Assembly (NCBI GenBank): GCA_017999365.1
Contig: JAGNLW010000002.1
Location: 112,501-160,529, forward strand
DNA: 48,029 nt
Reading direction: 5' to 3'
Source of the DNA: Candidatus Aminicenantota bacterium
Lineage (GTDB): Bacteria; Acidobacteriota; Aminicenantia; Aminicenantales; Saccharicenantaceae
A program made the position numbers and the translations under genes. The notes beneath the pieces were generated by a model. It searched no databases, was not told where the DNA came from, and was given only the letters and a program-made list of their open reading frames with translations. This document shows, piece by piece, positions 44,037 through 48,029 of the stretch. Position 1 is the first letter of the stretch. Each line of letters begins with the position of its first letter.

Positions 44037-46886
44037 CTAGCGCTTCTCCGGATACAGCGTGACCTGGACGTAGCGGCCGAGGTCGAAGTAGGCCCGGGCC
44101 GCGGCCCGCACCGAGGCCGGCGTCAGCCGGGCGAACGACTCGGGCAGGCGCGGGATGGCCTCCGGGTCCTCGCCGACGCGGTAGCGCTCGGAGATCTGGG
44201 ACAGCCACCAGGCGTTCTGGCGGCTGCTCGTCTCGAAGTCGCGCTTCTCTCCCAGCCGGACCTCCTCGACCTCCTTGGCCGTCGGCCCCTTCTTGAGCAG
44301 GGCCCTGATCTCGCGGAAGATGGCCGCGCTCATCTCGTCGATGCGGGCCGGGTCCGTGCCCAGGTCGATGGACAGCCGGTACTCCTCGTGCGGGATCTTG
44401 CTGTAGCCCGGCGAGACGCGGACGTCGTAGGTGCCGCTGAGCTTCTCGCGCAGGAGCTTGCGCAGGCGCGTCTCCAGGATCTGGGCGGCGGCCCGGATCT
44501 GGACCCGGTTGACCGGGGTGTTGATGAAGGGCCCGGAGAAGACGATGGCCGTCAGGCTCTTGGGCTCGACGCCCTTCTCCACGATGCGCTTGACCACGCC
44601 TTCGGGCGGCGGGACGCGCCAGTCGCGCCAGGTCTCCTTGCGGCCGATCGACGGCAGGGACGCCAGGTACGCGCAGACGAGCGGCTCGATCTTCTCGAGG
44701 TCGATATTGCCGACGAAGAAGAACGTGAAGTCGCCGGCGTCGGCGAATCGGTCGCGGTAGAAAGCCAGGGATTTCTCCAGGCTCATCCGCGGGATCTCGT
44801 CGACGGTCATGGGCCGGAAGCGGGGCTGGTCGCGCTGCATGGTCGTCCGCAGGGTGTCGGAAAAGACGGACTCGGGGCTCTGGGTGCGGTTCTCGAGGAA
44901 GGTCTTGAGCTGGGTCTTGATGACGTCGAAGACGACCGGGTCGGGCCGCGGCGCCGTGAAGGTCAGATGGATGAGCTGGAAGAGGGTCTCGGCGTCCTTG
45001 GGCGAGGCGCTGCCCGACAGGCCCTCCTCGAGCTCGTCGATGGACGGCCGGATCTGGACGGCCTGGCCGGCCAGCTTCTTCTCCAGATTGACGGCGCTGA
45101 ACTCGCCCAGGCCGCCCGCGGGCACGACCTGGTCGGCCGTGTTGGCCGGGATGAGGTCGGCGTCCCCGGCCAGCGAGATGCCGCCGGCGCTCGAGGCCCG
45201 GAAGAGGATCTCGTCCTCCTTGAAGGCGGTCGGCTTGAGGACGACCTTGGCCCCGTTGGAGAGCGTCCACTCGACGGCCCCGATGGCCTCGAGCGTCCGC
45301 CGCGAGACGACCGTCCCCGGCGCGGGCGGGGCGGCGACGAGCGGGGCGTCGGTCGTCGTGTCCTCGTAGGCGGCGATCTCGGCGCTCTTGACCTTCTCGA
45401 GCACGGCGGCCAGCTCGGCCGCGGTCGGGACCTTGGCGCCCGGCTTCTCGGGCAGGTTGGCCATGATGACCCGGTTGCGGTCGGTCATCCATTCGCGCGC
45501 CAGGGCGTTGACCTCGTCGAGCCCGATGCCCGGCAGGAACTGCTTGTGCAGGGCGTACTCGTACTGGATGCCGGGGGTCGGCTCGCCCTCGAGGAAGGCC
45601 CGGGTGAACTCCTCGGCGTAGCTCGTCGAGTCCTGGGTCTCCTTCTCGGTCACGGCCCGCTCGAAGTAGCGCATGGCCTCGCTCTTGGCCCGCTCGATCT
45701 CGGTCGCCGTGAAGCCGAAGCGGGCCACCCGCTCCCCTTCCGTGTAGAGGGCCTCGAGGCCGCGCGGGATGCCGCCCTCGCCGACGAGGGCCGAGAGGAC
45801 GTAGACGTCCTTGGTGCCGACGAAGCGGCCGCGGCTCGAGACGGCCCCGAGGAAGGGCGGGTCCGGCTTCTGGCCGATCTCGCCCAGGCGCTGGTTGAGC
45901 ATGTCGTTGAACAGCCGCTCGACGAGCATGCGCCGGTAGGCCCCGACCGTGTCCTGCGGGGCGATAGGCAGCTTGTGGTAGACGGCCACGACGCTCTGTT
46001 CGGCCTCCTTGTCGGCGGCGACGGCGAAGAGCGTCTCGTCGTGGTCGGGGATGGGATAGACGGGGCGGGGCTTGGCGTCGGGCGGGACCGCGAGCGGCCC
46101 GAAGTGCTTCCTGATGAGCTCCTCGATCTTGGCCTTGTCGAAGTCGCCGACGGCGACGACGGCCATGAGGTCCGGCCGGTACCAGGTCCGGTAGTAGCGC
46201 TTGAGGGTGTCGTAGCCGAAGGTCTCGATGACCTCCTTCTTGCCGTCCGGCAGGCGCTCGGCGTAGCGCGAGCCCTTCAGGAGGATCGGCAGCTGGGCGT
46301 CGCGCATGCGGGCGTCGGCGCCCTGGCCCAGGCGCCACTCCTCGACGATGATGCCGCGCTCCTTGTCGATGGCCTTGGGGTCGAAGGTCAGGTTGTGGGC
46401 CCAGTCCTCGAGGACCAGGAAGGCCCTGGCCATGATCTCGGGCGAGTCCGTGGGGACCTTGAGCATGTACAGGGTCTCGTCGAAGCTGGTGAAGGCGTTG
46501 AGGTCGGAGCCGAAGCGCATGCCGATCGACTCCATGAACTCGACGAGCTTCTGCTGGGGGAAGTGGGTCGAGCCGTTGAAGGCCAGGTGCTCGACGACGT
46601 GGGCCAGGCCGCGCTGGTCCTCGTCCTCGAGGACCGAGCCGGCGTTGACGACCAGGCGCAGCTCGGCCCGGTTGCGGGGCTCGCGGTTCTCGCGGATCCA
46701 GTAGCGCAGGCCGTTCGGCAGGGCCCCGACGGTGATGCGCGGGTCGACGGGGATCTTCTCGTCGAGGGCGTAGACCCGGTCGGGGGACGCCTCCTGGGCG
46801 GCCAGGGGCCCCAGGGCCGGGACGAGGACGGCCAGGAGGAGAAGGGGGAAAAGGACGCGGAGGACGGTCGGGCGCGGCTTGTTCAT
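44037..46886 (-). CDS. Exported M16 (insulinase/pitrilysin) zinc peptidase
   Basis: The 949-residue protein has a signal peptide (to about residue 31, ending PLAAQ). Its first M16 domain carries the inverted zinc motif HVVEH (His96, Glu99, His100) and the downstream ligand region IIVEEWRLG. The non-catalytic second half (about 520-949) has the M16C pattern, with FFFVGNIDLEKIEPLVCAYLA and the YDVRVSPGYSK strand. Length is right for the two-domain, four-lobe bacterial form. It should degrade peptides in the periplasm. The start lies 5 bp after the stop of the frameshifted upstream gene, with GAGGGG just before the ATG, so the two were one operon. Confidence 0.92.
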   Translation of the reverse strand: MNKPRPTVLRVLFPLLLLAVLVPALGPLAAQEASPDRVYALDEKIPVDPRITVGALPNGLRYWIRENREPRNRAELRLVVNAGSVLEDEDQRGLAHVVEHLAFNGSTHFPQQKLVEFMESIGMRFGSDLNAFTSFDETLYMLKVPTDSPEIMARAFLVLEDWAHNLTFDPKAIDKERGIIVEEWRLGQGADARMRDAQLPILLKGSRYAERLPDGKKEVIETFGYDTLKRYYRTWYRPDLMAVVAVGDFDKAKIEELIRKHFGPLAVPPDAKPRPVYPIPDHDETLFAVAADKEAEQSVVAVYHKLPIAPQDTVGAYRRMLVERLFNDMLNQRLGEIGQKPDPPFLGAVSSRGRFVGTKDVYVLSALVGEGGIPRGLEALYTEGERVARFGFTATEIERAKSEAMRYFERAVTEKETQDSTSYAEEFTRAFLEGEPTPGIQYEYALHKQFLPGIGLDEVNALAREWMTDRNRVIMANLPEKPGAKVPTAAELAAVLEKVKSAEIAAYEDTTTDAPLVAAPPAPGTVVSRRTLEAIGAVEWTLSNGAKVVLKPTAFKEDEILFRASSAGGISLAGDADLIPANTADQVVPAGGLGEFSAVNLEKKLAGQAVQIRPSIDELEEGLSGSASPKDAETLFQLIHLTFTAPRPDPVVFDVIKTQLKTFLENRTQSPESVFSDTLRTTMQRDQPRFRPMTVDEIPRMSLEKSLAFYRDRFADAGDFTFFFVGNIDLEKIEPLVCAYLASLPSIGRKETWRDWRVPPPEGVVKRIVEKGVEPKSLTAIVFSGPFINTPVNRVQIRAAAQILETRLRKLLREKLSGTYDVRVSPGYSKIPHEEYRLSIDLGTDPARIDEMSAAIFREIRALLKKGPTAKEVEEVRLGEKRDFETSSRQNAWWLSQISERYRVGEDPEAIPRLPESFARLTPASVRAAARAYFDLGRYVQVTLYPEKR

Positions 46887-46891
46887 CCCCT

Positions 46892-48029
46892 CTAATATAG
46901 AGGATTCGGGGGATTATGCGAATCGGTCAGAGGCGTCGCGTAACCGCTGACCGTGCGCAAGAGCAGCGTGCGCTCCAGGCCCTCCTTCGGCGGCGGCAGG
47001 ACGAAGGCCAAGGCAACGGGGTCCGCCCCGGGCCCGAGGCGCAGCACGGAGCCGTCCTCGGCCCCGAGGGCCGCCGTGACCTCGGCCCCGTCGGGCCCGT
47101 CGGCCGACGCCGCGGCCAGGGCGACGGCCTCGATGACCGGCTCCTCCCCGAAGTCCAAGGCCACCCGGTCGAAGAGCCAGTAGCCGGCCGGCGGCGCCAT
47201 CTTGATCCAGACCTTGTCCGTGCCGACGTCGGCCAGGTCGAGGTCGTAGACGCGGTCGGCCAGGCCGAATTGGCCGCGGTGACGACGAGCCGGGCCCGCC
47301 GGGCGCCTTTGGGCCGGGGGAAGCCGACCGTCAACTCGTCGCGGGCGGAAGCGGCTCCGGCGGGAATGGCCTCTCCCCCGACGGAACGCCACAGGACGCC
47401 GTCGGCGGCGGCCAGGGGCGCGAGGACGTCCGCCCCGCCGCCGTCGTTCGCGGCGTCGGGAGGAACGGGCGCGGCGAGGGCCCGGACGGCATCGAGGGCG
47501 TCGGCGGCGACCCGGACCCCGGGCGGGTGGTCGACGACGACGAGGCGGGCCTCGTCGACCGTCCGGGGCACGCCCGAGCCGTTGCCGAGGGCGGCGACGA
47601 GCGTCCCGTCGGCGCCGGGCCGGGCCTCGACGGGGACCCATTCGACGGCCCAGAACTCCGTCTCGCCGGCCGGGTCCGCGTCCTCCTTCAGCCCGAGGAG
47701 GGCCCGGCCGGCGCTCCGGCGGCGGGCCCTCTCCGGCGTGTCCCCGGCGTCGTCGAGGAGCGCCCCGAGGAAGTCCGACGGGCGGTATCCCGCGGCGTTG
47801 CCGGGATCCGCGAAGCCCCCGTCGTCGTCGTCGAACCAGCTCTCGCCGTCGTCGTCGAGGGCCACGGCCGCGACGAAGAGGGCCGCCCCCGCGAGAGTGC
47901 CCAGGACCGAGGCCAGCCCGTTGAGCTTCCGGACGTCCACGCCGACGACCTCGTCGACGGGGACGCACACGGTCCGGACCGCCTCGCAGGCGATCGCCTG
48001 CCCTTCGGGGCGGCTGTCCGGCGACTGGA
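46892..48029 (-). pseudogene. Envelope protein gene, cut by the window edge and frameshifted near 47270
   Basis: From the right edge one frame reads coherently (GQAIACEAVRTVCVPVDEVVGVDV, then a membrane-like LASVLGTLAGAALFVAAVA, an Asp-rich WFDDDDGGF patch and KGARRARLVVTAAN). At about 47267-47275 the meaningful reading passes to another frame: FGLADRVYDLDLADVGTDKVWIKM, APPAGYWLFDRVALDFGEEP and on to SHNPPNPLY before TAG 46892. Both parts look like real protein of one gene, so a one- or two-base indel has occurred, either a true mutation or an assembly error. Function unknown. It directly precedes the M16 peptidase gene. Confidence 0.65.

Noticed and set aside
1..48029. tRNA, rRNA or insertion sequences
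   Set aside because: No cloverleaf with a T-loop signature, no rRNA core sequence and no transposase motif were recognised on reading; a covariance-model scan would be needed to exclude small RNAs.

Overview
The window is one contig from a GC-rich bacterium. Most of it sits near 70% G+C (a counted 60-base sample at 35281 has 42 G/C), it carries many exported peptidases, and it has no rRNA, tRNA, CRISPR array or transposase that I can recognise. The mix of secreted S9, M61, C69 and M16 peptidases, exported amidohydrolases, a sortilin/BNR-repeat protein, a zinc-ribbon Ser/Thr kinase with TPRs and Tat-exported DUF362 proteins suggests an Acidobacteriota/Aminicenantes-like, peptide-degrading organism. 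That placement is an inference from gene content only. Promoters look like ordinary sigma-70 elements (TTGACA, 17-18 bp, TATAAT-like), and many genes have a clear GGAGG.

Left part (1-10.1 kb): the end of a type IV pilus/type II secretion pseudopilin operon faces three tandem PilZ (c-di-GMP binding) genes. Then come a dolichyl-phosphate-sugar type glycosyltransferase, an exported S9D-like (glutamyl endopeptidase-like) peptidase, an exported SurE phosphatase and a membrane Ser/Thr kinase with TPRs plus a small exported partner. A compact cluster of DnaA-box-like sites lies between the peptidase and surE.

Middle (10.1-31 kb): a ComP-like histidine kinase/OmpR regulator operon with a small membrane protein, class I fructose-1,6-bisphosphatase, a Tat-exported DUF362 protein, a first PIN-type toxin-antitoxin (TA) pair with a perfect 16-bp palindrome at its start, a QueG-like Fe-S protein, two related envelope proteins with near-identical promoters, a 1106-residue sortilin/BNR protein, an M61 PDZ peptidase, a 49-residue exported peptide, a bilobed aspartyl-protease-like protein, a pair of amidohydrolases (one without its metal ligands), a C69 peptidase and a deleted methyltransferase remnant.

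Right part (31-48 kb): a second TA pair with 11-bp-spaced operator repeats, a secreted protein gene broken by one in-frame TAG, an aldo/keto reductase-like gene, a cysteine-cluster protein, a small Tat protein, ndk, and a membrane-anchored HTH/FG-GAP regulator. Next is a clearly AT-richer island (about 36.5-40.6 kb) with an ECF-like sigma factor, a zinc-finger membrane anti-sigma factor and an exported TPR-CHAT cysteine protease. After it come another DUF362 protein, a GDCG-repeat secreted protein, a PilN-PilO-like lipoprotein, a third TA pair (AbrB/PIN), an M16 peptidase and a frameshifted partial gene at the edge.

The most interesting candidate system is the island. A caspase-like CHAT protease with an export signal is encoded convergently to a sigma factor and an anti-sigma factor that has an extracytoplasmic domain, which suggests (inference) protease-controlled release of the sigma factor. 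Several genes show recent decay or odd starts: an in-frame TAG, ATC and ATA apparent starts, an internal deletion and a frameshift.
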